From an uncultured Lentibacter sp. (lineage in GTDB: Bacteria > Pseudomonadota > Alphaproteobacteria > Rhodobacterales > Rhodobacteraceae): 64,000 bases of DNA. The translations under genes and the position numbers were made by a program. The stretch's first letter is position 1, and every line of letters starts with the position of its first letter. The notes below the pieces were generated by a model. That model ran no database searches and was not told where the DNA came from. It saw only the letters and a list, made by a program, of their open reading frames with translations. The stretch covers positions 682,001-746,000 of the forward strand of contig CANMGT010000001.1 of NCBI GenBank assembly GCA_947497495.1, written 5' to 3'. Below, one piece after another: positions 52,844-61,093 of this stretch.

Positions 52844-54540
52844 GCAGCTTGGGCATCATCATGCTAGTGCACACCGCCTTTGGCCGCGCCGAGCAGCTCG
52901 CACGACACTGGGGCGCTGCAGGCTGCCCTGTGGTGATCCACGTTGATGCGATCGTGCCGCACGCAACTTATAACGCCTTTCGCAAAGCGCTCGGCGACAT
53001 GGACAACGTTCTGTTCACCAAGAGGCACCGCTGCGAGTGGGGCACTTGGGGCATCGTCGCCGCAACGCAAGAGGCCAGCGAGATGATGCTCGCAAGCTTT
53101 GAAGAAGTGCGCCATGTCTGCCTTGCGAGCGGCTCTTGCCTGCCATTGCGCCCTGTCGCAGAGCTTATCGACTACCTCGCTGACAGGCCCAACACCGACT
53201 TTATCGAAAGTGCCACAACAGCCGATGTCCCCTGGACAGTCGGCGGGCTTGACGAAGAGCGCTTTATCCTGCGCTTTCCGTTTAGCTGGAAGAAACAGCG
53301 CAAGGCGTTTGACAAATATGTTGCGATCCAGCGTGCGCTACGGTGGAAGCGCAAAATGCCCAATGGCCTTGTCCCGCATATGGGCAGCCAGTGGTGGTGT
53401 CTGACGCGCCAAACCCTTTCGAGCATTCTCGAAGACCCTGACCGCAAGATGTATGACCGATACTTCAAGCGCGTGTGGATCCCCGATGAGAGCTATTTCC
53501 AGACGCTCGCACGCCAGCGCAGTCAGAAAATCGAGAGCCGCTCACTGACGCTTTCGAAGTTTGACTTTCAGGGCAAGCCGCACATTTTCTACGACGATCA
53601 CCTACAACTGCTGCGTCGGTCCGACTGCTTCATCGCGCGTAAGATCTGGCCACATGCAACACGGCTTTACGAAGTTTTCCTGTCAGGCGCTGAAAGCCAA
53701 GGCAGCCAGACCGAGCCAAACCCCGGCAAGATCGACCGGATTTTTGCCAAGGCCGTTGACCGCCGAACACGCGGGCGGCCCGGGCTTTATATGCACAGTC
53801 GCTTTCCCAACGACGGCTGGGAGAACGGCACAACATCGGGCCAGTATTCCGTTCTTCAGGGGTTCTCAGACCTGTTCGAAGACTTTGAGCCGTGGTTCGC
53901 AAAGGCCACTGGCGCGCGCGTACACGGGCACCTCTTCGCGCCTGACCAAGTGCACTATTCAGGCGAGCAGACAGTCATCAACGGAGCGCTCAGCGACAGC
54001 CCCGAAATTCGCGATTACAACCCGACAGCCTTTCTCACCAGTTTGATCTGGAACACCCGAGGCGAGCGCCAGTGCTTTCAACATGGCCCCGCCGACAACC
54101 AGGAAATGAACTGGTTTATCTCGCGTGATCCGAATGCTCAGGTCTCGGTGATCAGCGGCGCGTGGGCTGTGCCGCTGTTCCGCTCAAACAAAAACTTCAG
54201 CGAGCTGCGCCGTGAAGCCGCCGAGCTGCAAAAGATCGAGAGCGAGTTTCTCAACGAATTGCGCTCGCCCTATGCCAAGGCCCGTATCCGCATCTGGACG
54301 ATGGCCGACTTTATCGAGAACCCGATGGAGCACATGCAGACCATTATCGACGAGATCGGCTTCAAGAGCCTGCGGCGCCTTTCGGAGGCTCCGAAGATGA
54401 ACGATCTGTCGGGGTTTGGCCAGTTTTTGCAGAACCTCAAAAACCAAGGCATGCACCCGTATCTTATGGGTGACTTCCCTGTCATCGGAAACCCAGTCGG
54501 ACAGCAGAAGCCCACCCCAAAACCCTATTTGGTAAGGTAG
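52840..54540 (+). CDS. GT14-like (core-2/I-branching type) glycosyltransferase with extra C-terminal domain
   Basis: A 566-residue two-part protein. Residues 1 to about 260 match beta-1,6-N-acetylglucosaminyltransferase (Branch) proteins: CLASGSCLPLRP, the GSQWWCLTR segment and PDESYFQTL are the conserved core. From about 290 to the end is a second domain (GRPGLYMHSRFPNDGWENGTTSGQYSVLQGF, TSLIWNTRGERQCFQHGPADNQEMNW) known only as a domain of unknown function in Rhodobacteraceae, as I recall. Conserved His and Trp residues there suggest an enzyme, perhaps sulfate or acyl transfer. It is coupled by ATGA to the preceding gene and lies three bases before the sulfotransferase. Confidence 0.78.
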   Translation: MSSLGIIMLVHTAFGRAEQLARHWGAAGCPVVIHVDAIVPHATYNAFRKALGDMDNVLFTKRHRCEWGTWGIVAATQEASEMMLASFEEVRHVCLASGSCLPLRPVAELIDYLADRPNTDFIESATTADVPWTVGGLDEERFILRFPFSWKKQRKAFDKYVAIQRALRWKRKMPNGLVPHMGSQWWCLTRQTLSSILEDPDRKMYDRYFKRVWIPDESYFQTLARQRSQKIESRSLTLSKFDFQGKPHIFYDDHLQLLRRSDCFIARKIWPHATRLYEVFLSGAESQGSQTEPNPGKIDRIFAKAVDRRTRGRPGLYMHSRFPNDGWENGTTSGQYSVLQGFSDLFEDFEPWFAKATGARVHGHLFAPDQVHYSGEQTVINGALSDSPEIRDYNPTAFLTSLIWNTRGERQCFQHGPADNQEMNWFISRDPNAQVSVISGAWAVPLFRSNKNFSELRREAAELQKIESEFLNELRSPYAKARIRIWTMADFIENPMEHMQTIIDEIGFKSLRRLSEAPKMNDLSGFGQFLQNLKNQGMHPYLMGDFPVIGNPVGQQKPTPKPYLVR

Positions 54541-54543
54541 AAC

Positions 54544-55968
54544 ATGAGCAAACGGTTTGACTATTTCGTGGTGTTTGCCGAGATGCGGACTGGCTCGAAT
54601 TTTCTGGAAGCCAACCTCAACGCTTTCCCCGCAATCAGCTGTTTGGGAGAGGCCTTTAATCCACATTTCATCGGATATCCGAACCGCGAGGACTGCCTTG
54701 GTATCAGCGAAGATGCTCGCAATGCTGACCCGCGCGTTCTTATAAGCGCTGTAAGGAACGCGCAGGGCATTGCTGGCTTTCGATTTTTCCACGACCATGA
54801 GCCGCGCATTCTGGACGAAGTTCTAGGCGACGAGCGCTGCGCGAAGATCATCCTGACGCGTAACCCTGTCGAAAGCTATGTCAGCTGGAAGATCGCGCAG
54901 GAGACAGGCCAGTGGAAGCTGACCAACGTCAAGAAACGCAAAGACGCAAAGGCCGTGTTTGACGCGAAGGAGTTTGAGGCGCACCTCACGGCCCTTCAGG
55001 ACTTTCAGCTGCGGCTTATGAAGGCACTGCAAACCACGGGGCAAACCGCGTTTTACTTGGCCTACGAAGACTTGCAGGATGTCGAAGTGATGAACGGACT
55101 TGCCTCTTTCCTGGAGCAGCCCGACAGACTTGAGCGACTTGATAAGAACCTCAAACGTCAGAACCCCGAGCCCCTTTCAGAGAAAGTCGAGAACTTCGAT
55201 GCGATGCAAGCGGCGCTTGGCAAAATCGATACCTATGATCTGACGCGCACGCCCAACTTTGAGCCACGTCGCGGCGCCGCTGTCCCGGGTTATGTGGCCT
55301 GCGCCAGAACGCCTTTGTTGTTCCTGCCCGTCCGATCTGCACCGGAGGGCGAGATACTACACTGGATGGCGGCGCTTGACGGCGTCGGGGCTGAAGCGCT
55401 CAAGACTGAGTTCAACCAGAAAAGCCTGCGGCAATGGATGCGCGGGCATAAGGGCTATCGCAGTTTCAGCGTTTTGCGCCACCCTGCCCCGCGGGCACAC
55501 CGCGCGTTCTGCGAGAGAGTGCTCAACAAAGGGCCGAATTGCTTTAGCGAAATTCGCCGCACGCTCAGGCGTGTTCACAAACTACCCATCCCGAAGGACG
55601 CTCCTGACGAAAGCTGGACGCGCGAGCAACACCGCGAGGCCTTTCTGGCGTTTCTAGATTTTGTGAAAGCCAATGTCGCGGGGCAGACAGCTGTGCGGGC
55701 AGATGCCGCTTGGGGCACGCAAGCTGGCATTTTGCAAGGTATGGGCAACTTCGCCCTACCAGATTTTGTCTTGCGAGAAGACGAGCTGGAGGCCTATTTG
55801 CCAGCCCTCGCCATGCAGGTAGGCTCTCAAAACGACATAGCCCTAGTGCCGCCGACACCCGACACGCCGTTCACACTGGAAGACATCTATGATGCAGACG
55901 TGGAAGAGCGCGTAGCAGCGGCCTATCAACGCGACTATCTGGTGTTCGGGTTTGGCAGCTGGCGTTAA
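54544..55968 (+). CDS. Sulfotransferase with two sulfotransferase-like halves (NodH/Stf0-like)
   Basis: A 474-residue protein. The first half has the PAPS-binding loop FAEMRTGSNFLEANL near residues 11-25 and the 3'-phosphate motif KIILTRNPVESYVSW near 100-114, as in NodH and Stf0 carbohydrate sulfotransferases. The second half (from about 240) contains FSVLRHPAPRAHRAFCERVL, a 3'-phosphate motif of the same kind, but no clear phosphosulfate loop. It probably sulfates the glycan made by the operon, which supplies CysQ for PAP removal. It is the last gene of the galU operon and shares its last four bases with convergent ptsN. Confidence 0.83.
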   Translation: MSKRFDYFVVFAEMRTGSNFLEANLNAFPAISCLGEAFNPHFIGYPNREDCLGISEDARNADPRVLISAVRNAQGIAGFRFFHDHEPRILDEVLGDERCAKIILTRNPVESYVSWKIAQETGQWKLTNVKKRKDAKAVFDAKEFEAHLTALQDFQLRLMKALQTTGQTAFYLAYEDLQDVEVMNGLASFLEQPDRLERLDKNLKRQNPEPLSEKVENFDAMQAALGKIDTYDLTRTPNFEPRRGAAVPGYVACARTPLLFLPVRSAPEGEILHWMAALDGVGAEALKTEFNQKSLRQWMRGHKGYRSFSVLRHPAPRAHRAFCERVLNKGPNCFSEIRRTLRRVHKLPIPKDAPDESWTREQHREAFLAFLDFVKANVAGQTAVRADAAWGTQAGILQGMGNFALPDFVLREDELEAYLPALAMQVGSQNDIALVPPTPDTPFTLEDIYDADVEERVAAAYQRDYLVFGFGSWR

Positions 55969-56438
55969 GCCGCGTGCTGTGCCACGTCTTCTGTAATGAT
56001 GGTGTAAAGCGTCTGCGCGCTTTTGTTGGAACGCAGCTTGCTGCACCTGTCTGCGTCGCGCAGTACACGTGAAACACGCGCCAACGCTTTGAGGTGCTCA
56101 ACACCGGCATCACTTGGCGCAAACAGCGCAAACGCAAGATCAACAGGCAATTTGTCTACGGCGTTAAAGTCGATCGGCTTTTCGAGCAAGACAAACACCC
56201 CGACAACTGCGTCGAGCCCCTCGATGCGGGCATGTGGCAGCGCCACACCATGGCCAACGCCAGTTGGCCCAAGGTTTTCGCGGTCTTGAAGGGCTACAAC
56301 GGCTGTCGCCGCGTCGATCCCGTAGGCCGACGCAGCGATTTCGCCAAGCTCTTGCAGCAAGCGTTTCTTGCTTGAAGCAGATGAGATAACTCTCACCGCT
56401 TCAGGCTTGAGAATTGAGGACATTTCCATGGTAGGCAT
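55965..56438 (-). CDS. ptsN: Nitrogen-PTS EIIA protein PtsN
   Basis: A 157-residue EIIA-Ntr protein that is phosphorylated by the PTS-Ntr chain and regulates potassium, nitrogen and stress responses. The phosphorylated histidine is H69 in GVGHGVALPHAR. I used the ATG with GGGAG 4 bases upstream; ATGs 9 and 15 bases further in are alternatives. It follows hpf on the same strand after 43 bases, the usual neighbour in proteobacteria. No other PTS gene is in this window. Confidence 0.93.
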   Translation of the reverse strand: MPTMEMSSILKPEAVRVISSASSKKRLLQELGEIAASAYGIDAATAVVALQDRENLGPTGVGHGVALPHARIEGLDAVVGVFVLLEKPIDFNAVDKLPVDLAFALFAPSDAGVEHLKALARVSRVLRDADRCSKLRSNKSAQTLYTIITEDVAQHAA

Positions 56439-56481
56439 AGTGCTCCCAAGGCAAGTGTCCTTCCGTTGAGGACGTGCCTGT

Positions 56482-57051
56482 TTAACTGCTCGGGTCGATC
56501 CAGCCGATGTTACCATCTTCGCGACGGTAGACGACATTCAGACCCTTCTTTCCCTCATTACGGAAAACAAGAACCGGCGCGCCTGATAGTTCCATCTGCA
56601 TAACCGCTTCACCAACCGAGAGAGACTGAATCTTGGCCTCCATTTCAGCGATGATCATAGGTTGCAGTGTATCAGGTTCCGAATCCTCACCTTCATGATC
56701 TGAGGCGAGGATATACGAGGCTCCTCCAAAAAGTTCAACCGGTTCCGAACGGTCTTTGTGGTGATCTTTCAACCTGCGCTTGTAACGCCGGAGTTGCTTT
56801 TCCATTTTTTCGCTACAATTGTCGAAAGCAGCGTAAATTTCGTTCGCATGCGCCTTGGCGGACGCTGTAAGGCCTGTCGAGAGATGCACAGTGGCTTCGC
56901 AAATAAATTCGTGGCCGCTTTTCGAGAAAATCACATTCGCATCTGTCGGGCGCTCGGCATATTTTGCCACGGCAGCGCCGAGTTCCTCTTGAACATGTGT
57001 TTGAAGGGCCGATCCAATGTCGATTTGCTTTCCACTGATTTGGTAGCGCAT
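56482..57051 (-). CDS. hpf: Ribosome hibernation promoting factor, long form
   Basis: Binds the 30S subunit and causes dimerisation of 70S ribosomes into inactive 100S particles in stationary phase. The N-terminal YfiA/HPF fold covers residues 1 to about 105, and the C-terminal dimerisation domain (PVLVFRNEGKKGLNVVYRREDGNIGWIDP) ends the protein, so it is the long form of 189 residues. AGGAG lies 5 bases before the second of two ATG codons, which I chose. A 160-base leader precedes it with a hairpin that can compete with the ribosome-binding site. Confidence 0.95.
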   Translation of the reverse strand: MRYQISGKQIDIGSALQTHVQEELGAAVAKYAERPTDANVIFSKSGHEFICEATVHLSTGLTASAKAHANEIYAAFDNCSEKMEKQLRRYKRRLKDHHKDRSEPVELFGGASYILASDHEGEDSEPDTLQPMIIAEMEAKIQSLSVGEAVMQMELSGAPVLVFRNEGKKGLNVVYRREDGNIGWIDPSS

Positions 57052-57056
57052 CATAT

Positions 57057-57108
57057 CTCCTTTTCAATTTTCAACGAGGCACGTGAATACAAGGAGTTAA
57101 CCCCTTGT
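57057..57108 (-). promoter_or_regulatory. hpf leader structure with possible ribosome-binding-site sequestration
   Basis: In the mRNA, ACAAGG (57108-57103) can pair with CCTTGT (57094-57089) within an imperfect 20-bp palindrome. Alternatively CTCCTT (57096-57091) pairs perfectly with the ribosome-binding site AAGGAG (57062-57057). The two pairings exclude each other. The palindrome could instead be a protein operator. Confidence 0.4.
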
Positions 57109-57219
57109 TTCCGTCACTCTCGCACTGGGGAATGACATAACTTCAGCTTGTCTTGAGCCGCGGCCTGCAGAGCAGACAGTAAGGTTAGCCCAGACGAAAT
57201 GTCGAAATGTCATGCTCTT

Positions 57220-57249
57220 ATTTGAGGCCAGACAGCAGGGTATTGTCAA
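57220..57249 (-). promoter_or_regulatory. Sigma-70-like promoter of hpf-ptsN
   Basis: On the minus strand a perfect TTGACA (57249-57244) and TCAAAT (57225-57220) are 18 bases apart, about 160 bases before hpf and just after the lptB stop codon. Confidence 0.5.
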
Positions 57250-57280
57250 CCAAAACAAAGTTAAGAAGGCATGAAAAGGC

Positions 57281-58054
57281 TTATGAGATCCGGAAGCTGT
57301 CACCGAGGTAAACGCGGCGCACATTCTCGTTTTCGACGACCTCGTCAGGCGCGCCAGACATCAAAACAGTGCCGTCATGCAAGATGTAAGCGCGATCCAC
57401 AATTTCGAGTGTTTCACGCACGTTATGATCTGTGATCAAGACACCAAGACCTCGCCTTTTCAAGTCAGCGACGAGTGTGCGGATGTCGCCAACCGAAATC
57501 GGATCAACGCCTGCAAAAGGCTCGTCTAGCAACAGATAAGCGGGATCAGCGGCCAGGCAGCGCGCAATTTCAACCCGCCGTCGCTCACCACCCGACAAGG
57601 CCATCGCGGACGCGCGGCGCAGGTGCTCGATAGAAAACTCCGACAGCAGTGCTTCGAGTTTTTCGCGCCGCTTGCGCCTGTCGCGCTCGGATATTTCCAG
57701 TACCGAGAGGATGTTGTCTTCAACAGACATGCCCCGGAAGATCGACATTTCCTGTGGCAGATAGCCAATGCCCAGCTTGGCCCGCCGATACATCGGCAAG
57801 TCGGTGACATCTCGCCCGTCTATAAGAACATGCCCGCCCTCGGCCTGAACCAAACCGGCGATCGCATAAAATGTTGTTGTTTTGCCCGAGCCGTTTGGGC
57901 CCAGTAGCGCGACGACTTCACCGCGCTTGAGCGACAGGGACACATCGCGAATAACGGGCCTGCGCTTGTAGCTTTTGCGCAAAGAGCGCACTTCAAGGCC
58001 CTGATGGCCCTCTGCGACCGAGAGGTTGGGTTTATCGCTGTCAGTTTTTGACAT
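57281..58054 (-). CDS. lptB: LPS export ABC transporter ATPase LptB
   Basis: Cytoplasmic ATPase of the LptB2FGC complex that drives lipopolysaccharide out of the inner membrane. Walker A GPNGSGKTT, signature LSGGERRRVEIAR and Walker B LLLDEPFAGVDP are intact, as is the switch histidine in LITDHNVRETL. At 257 residues the length is normal. It overlaps lptA by 14 bases. The downstream gap holds the hpf promoter rather than rpoN, which sits here in many other proteobacteria. Confidence 0.96.
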   Translation of the reverse strand: MSKTDSDKPNLSVAEGHQGLEVRSLRKSYKRRPVIRDVSLSLKRGEVVALLGPNGSGKTTTFYAIAGLVQAEGGHVLIDGRDVTDLPMYRRAKLGIGYLPQEMSIFRGMSVEDNILSVLEISERDRRKRREKLEALLSEFSIEHLRRASAMALSGGERRRVEIARCLAADPAYLLLDEPFAGVDPISVGDIRTLVADLKRRGLGVLITDHNVRETLEIVDRAYILHDGTVLMSGAPDEVVENENVRRVYLGDSFRIS

Positions 58055-58529
58055 TGAGCACCGTCTTCACCCGGCCTTCCATTCGGGCCGTGCCGGAATT
58101 GGTATCAACGCGCATCTTGTCGGCGGTTATGGCGCTGACGCCCTGCACCAACAGCACATTGCCTGAGAGGACAATAACGCCAGAGTTAACATCGTATTCA
58201 GCCTGCGCCGCCTCGGCAGCGTCTTGGCCGCTTACAAGAGTGACTTTACCAGAGGCTTTCAGTTTCGAAATTTGCGAACGGTCAGCCGAGTAGACAATTT
58301 GCACGACACTCGCAGAAAGGCGCATCGCACCCTGCCCGACAAGTACATTGCCCGTCAGCGTGGCGGAACCTGTGTTCTGGTTTACATCGAGGTTGTCAGC
58401 GGAAACTTCGACAGGTGCCGAGGTGTCTTGCTTGATGTTTCCAAAAGCAATGTTGGCACCCTGCGCCTGCACGAGGCTCGCGGGGGCCGCAAAAATGGCT
58501 GTTATCAAAAGGGCTTTAACAAATTTCAA
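58041..58529 (-). CDS. lptA: LPS transport periplasmic protein LptA
   Basis: Forms the beta-jellyroll bridge that carries lipopolysaccharide across the periplasm. The 162-residue protein has a signal peptide ending SLVQAQG and an OstA-like domain with repeats of the type VEVSADNLDVNQNTGSATLTGNVLV and VISGNVLLVQGVSAITADKM. It is the middle gene of lptC-lptA-lptB; gaps are three bases before it and an overlap after it, so it is fully coupled to its partners. Confidence 0.93.
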   Translation of the reverse strand: MKFVKALLITAIFAAPASLVQAQGANIAFGNIKQDTSAPVEVSADNLDVNQNTGSATLTGNVLVGQGAMRLSASVVQIVYSADRSQISKLKASGKVTLVSGQDAAEAAQAEYDVNSGVIVLSGNVLLVQGVSAITADKMRVDTNSGTARMEGRVKTVLNVKN

Positions 58530-58532
58530 CGG

Positions 58533-59147
58533 CTATTCCCCGGCTTTCTGAGGTTGATATACCAACTTAACACCATTTGAGAAAAGAAGATGAGCCTCTT
58601 TTTCACCAGTTGGCACTTCTAAGTGCATTTTTCCGGCTTCAAGCGTCGTTGCGGGGCCTTTTCCCGAGACCGGACCATCAGAAGACACTGACAGTTCGCG
58701 CATATTCACTGCAAGCTCCTGAGCTTCAAAGTCATAGCCATGTGTAGTGGTTGTATAGACCTTTTGTTCCAAGGCTATCATCCCGTTTTTGGCATCATAC
58801 GCCGCCTCGCCTGCGGCCATGTCAATGCGCGCACCGGAGACCAGCTTGATATGGGCCGAGACACTTTGCGCCACAGTAATGTCTTTGTCTTCTTCGCTCT
58901 GCCGGGCAAATTCAGCGTTGAGCGAGACATAGTCACCACCTGAGGTAACCGCGAACACCTCGGGAGAAGAGATTTGCTGGTTGCGCGTTCGTTCTTCTAT
59001 GTCAGCTTCCGAAAACGGGATTGTCGAGATCGGATCTACACTGTTTGAAAGCAAGAACAGTGTAGACAGCAAACCAAGCGCGATGATGGGCAAGATGATC
59101 TTGGCCCATGCAACCATGCGGGAATGCGTATCTATCCGGTTTGGCAT
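58533..59147 (-). CDS. lptC: LPS export protein LptC
   Basis: Inner-membrane protein that receives lipopolysaccharide from LptBFG and passes it to LptA. The 204 residues begin with an anchor helix WAKIILPIIALGLLSTLFLL (about residues 14-33), followed by a periplasmic LptC jellyroll (SPEVFAVTSGGDYVSLNAEFARQ, GARIDMAAGEAAYDAKNGMIALEQKVYTTT). AAGGG is 5 bases before the chosen ATG. It heads the lpt operon, just after the RNase D gene on the same strand. Confidence 0.92.
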   Translation of the reverse strand: MPNRIDTHSRMVAWAKIILPIIALGLLSTLFLLSNSVDPISTIPFSEADIEERTRNQQISSPEVFAVTSGGDYVSLNAEFARQSEEDKDITVAQSVSAHIKLVSGARIDMAAGEAAYDAKNGMIALEQKVYTTTTHGYDFEAQELAVNMRELSVSSDGPVSGKGPATTLEAGKMHLEVPTGEKEAHLLFSNGVKLVYQPQKAGE

Positions 59148-59160
59148 GTCAGCCCTTTGA

Positions 59161-59775
59161 TCAGGAATGCGCGAAAATGTCGGTTTCCGGCCAGCCTTCC
59201 AAGTCAAGCACAGCGCGCGTTGGCAGAAAGTCAAAGCACGCCTGTGCAAGCTTATCGCGGCCTTCACGCTCAAGCATGACATTAAGCTGGTCGCGCAGAT
59301 CATGCAGGTAGAGAACGTCGGAGGCAGCATAGTCGATCTGGGCTTTGCTGAGGGTTTCAGCGCCCCAGTCAGAACTTTGCTGCTGTTTGGAAATATCTGT
59401 CGACAGCAACTCCTGAAGCAGGTTTTTCAGACCGTGCCTGTCGGTATATGTCCGTACGAGGCGGCTCGCAATTTTGGTGCAGTAGACAGGCGCAGTCAGC
59501 GCGCCGAATGCGTGTTGCATGACGGCAATGTCAAAGCGGCCGAAGTGAAACAGCTTCAAAACATCGGGGTTTGTGAGCATAGCGCAGAGGTTTGGCGCCT
59601 CAGTCTGGCCCTTCTCGACTTGCACAAGGTGTGCATCACCATCCCCCGATGACATCTGGATCACGCAGAGCCTGTCACGGTGCGGATGCAACCCCATGGT
59701 TTCACAGTCAATCGCGACGATCGGGCCCAAGTCGAGCCCATCTGGGAGGTCATTCTTATAAAGGTGGTTTGCCAT
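59161..59775 (-). CDS. rnd: Ribonuclease D-like 3'-5' exonuclease
   Basis: A DEDD-family exonuclease of 204 residues. D23 and E25 (AIDCETMG) are the first metal ligands; further motifs are HFGRFDIAVM and YAASDVLYLHDLRDQL with the DEDDy tyrosine. It lacks the C-terminal HRDC domains of E. coli RNase D, so it is the short form common in alphaproteobacteria. A role in tRNA 3'-end trimming fits the tRNA-Leu gene just upstream on the same strand, although that may be chance. Confidence 0.92.
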   Translation of the reverse strand: MANHLYKNDLPDGLDLGPIVAIDCETMGLHPHRDRLCVIQMSSGDGDAHLVQVEKGQTEAPNLCAMLTNPDVLKLFHFGRFDIAVMQHAFGALTAPVYCTKIASRLVRTYTDRHGLKNLLQELLSTDISKQQQSSDWGAETLSKAQIDYAASDVLYLHDLRDQLNVMLEREGRDKLAQACFDFLPTRAVLDLEGWPETDIFAHS

Positions 59776-59882
59776 CGGTCTCGCCTACTTGCTTATTATA
59801 GGTTCGAGATAGTGACTTAGGCAGCGATATGCAATTCTGCCGTTTCCTGCCGGCCCAGAGTTCACAACTGTCAGAGAACGAT

Positions 59883-59968
59883 TGGTGCCCAGGAGAGGAC
59901 TCGAACCTCCACGTCCATACAGACACTAGCACCTGAAGCTAGCGCGTCTACCATTCCGCCACCTGGGC
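59883..59968 (-). tRNA. tRNA-Leu, anticodon CAG
   Basis: An 86-base type II tRNA. The 7-bp acceptor stem GCCCAGG/CCTGGGC is perfect. The anticodon stem CTAGC/GCTAG holds the loop TTCAGGT with CAG at 34-36, reading CUG. A long variable arm of leucine type and the T arm GGAGGTTCGAGTCCTC follow. CCA is encoded. A strong promoter precedes it. Confidence 0.97.
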
Positions 59969-59984
59969 AGGTGTCGTGAAACGC

Positions 59985-60013
59985 GATTTAAGGCCGGGCC
60001 ATTGCGCTGTCAA
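59985..60013 (-). promoter_or_regulatory. Sigma-70-like promoter of tRNA-Leu
   Basis: On the minus strand a perfect TTGACA (60013-60008) and TAAATC (59990-59985) are exactly 17 bases apart, placing the start about 10 bases before the tRNA 5' end. Confidence 0.65.
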
Positions 60014-60112
60014 CGAGATTCGCCGGATTTAACGCCAATCTGTCATATCACCTTGCCGATTTCGCCTTTCAAGCGTAGGAAAAGGCAACCAGAGATATAC
60101 CGGAGGCCTCTT

Positions 60113-61093
60113 ATGTCAAAGCTTGTCACCATTTTCGGCGGATCAGGATTTGTTGGGCGCTACATCGCGCAAAAGTTGGCGGCTGATGGTTGGCGTGTTC
60201 GCATTGCTGTGCGCCGCCCGAACGAGGCGCTGCATGTGCGCCCCTACGGTGTTGTCGGGCAAGTCGAGCCGGTTTTCTGCAACATTCGCAACGATGAAAG
60301 CGTTGCCGCCGTGATGAGCGGAGCGACAGCCGTGGTAAACTGCGTCGGAACGTTCGACCGTAAAGGCAAAAACAGCTTTGATGCCATCCAGCATGAGGGC
60401 GCTGAGCGCATCGCCCGCTTGGCAACGGCGCACGGCGTGCAAACTCTTGTACACCTCTCGGCCCTTGGCATCGAGAGCGATGAAGCCAGTGAATATGCAG
60501 CGTCCAAGCGGGCGGGCGAGGAAGGCATTTTGCAACATTTCCCAAACGCGATGATCTTACGTCCGAGCGTTATCTTCGGGCCGGAGGACGGGTTTTTCAA
60601 CAAGTTCGCTGGCATGACACGCATGGGGCCGTTCTTCCCGCTTGTCGGCGGCGACACGAAGTTTCAGCCTGTCTACGTTGAAGACGTGGCCGCTGCTGCC
60701 GTCATGGGCGTTGATGGCGAAGCGCAAGGCACTTACGAGCTCGGCGGGCCCGAGGTGAAAACCCTACGCAGCTGGATCGACGTGATCATGGCAGAAGTTC
60801 ACCGTGAGAAGATCGTGGTTAACTTACCGAAATTTGTTGGCCGGATCATGGCGTGGGGCTTTGATTTGGCGCAAACACTCTCACTTGGCCTGTTCAAGAA
60901 CGGCCTCGTGACACGCGATCAGATTAAGCAACTCGGCAACGACAGCATCGTTTCAGAAGGGGCAAAAACCTTGGCTGATCTTGGTATCAAGCCCATTGCG
61001 GCCGAAGCTGTGATTGACCAGTATCTGTGGCGTTTCCGGCCCATGGGGCAGTATGATGCGATCCGTGATTCTGCCAAGAACCTGAAGGTTTAA
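60113..61093 (+). CDS. Complex I NDUFA9-like atypical short-chain dehydrogenase
   Basis: A 326-residue NAD(P)-binding protein of the extended SDR superfamily. The Rossmann motif TIFGGSGFVGRYIAQ is at the N-terminus. It lacks the usual YxxxK pair in the standard place, like NDUFA9, an accessory complex I subunit that holds NADPH. In alphaproteobacteria a related protein has been suggested to work with complex I or lipid metabolism. CGGAGG precedes the ATG. Its last four bases are shared with convergent uppP. Confidence 0.85.
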   Translation: MSKLVTIFGGSGFVGRYIAQKLAADGWRVRIAVRRPNEALHVRPYGVVGQVEPVFCNIRNDESVAAVMSGATAVVNCVGTFDRKGKNSFDAIQHEGAERIARLATAHGVQTLVHLSALGIESDEASEYAASKRAGEEGILQHFPNAMILRPSVIFGPEDGFFNKFAGMTRMGPFFPLVGGDTKFQPVYVEDVAAAAVMGVDGEAQGTYELGGPEVKTLRSWIDVIMAEVHREKIVVNLPKFVGRIMAWGFDLAQTLSLGLFKNGLVTRDQIKQLGNDSIVSEGAKTLADLGIKPIAAEAVIDQYLWRFRPMGQYDAIRDSAKNLKV

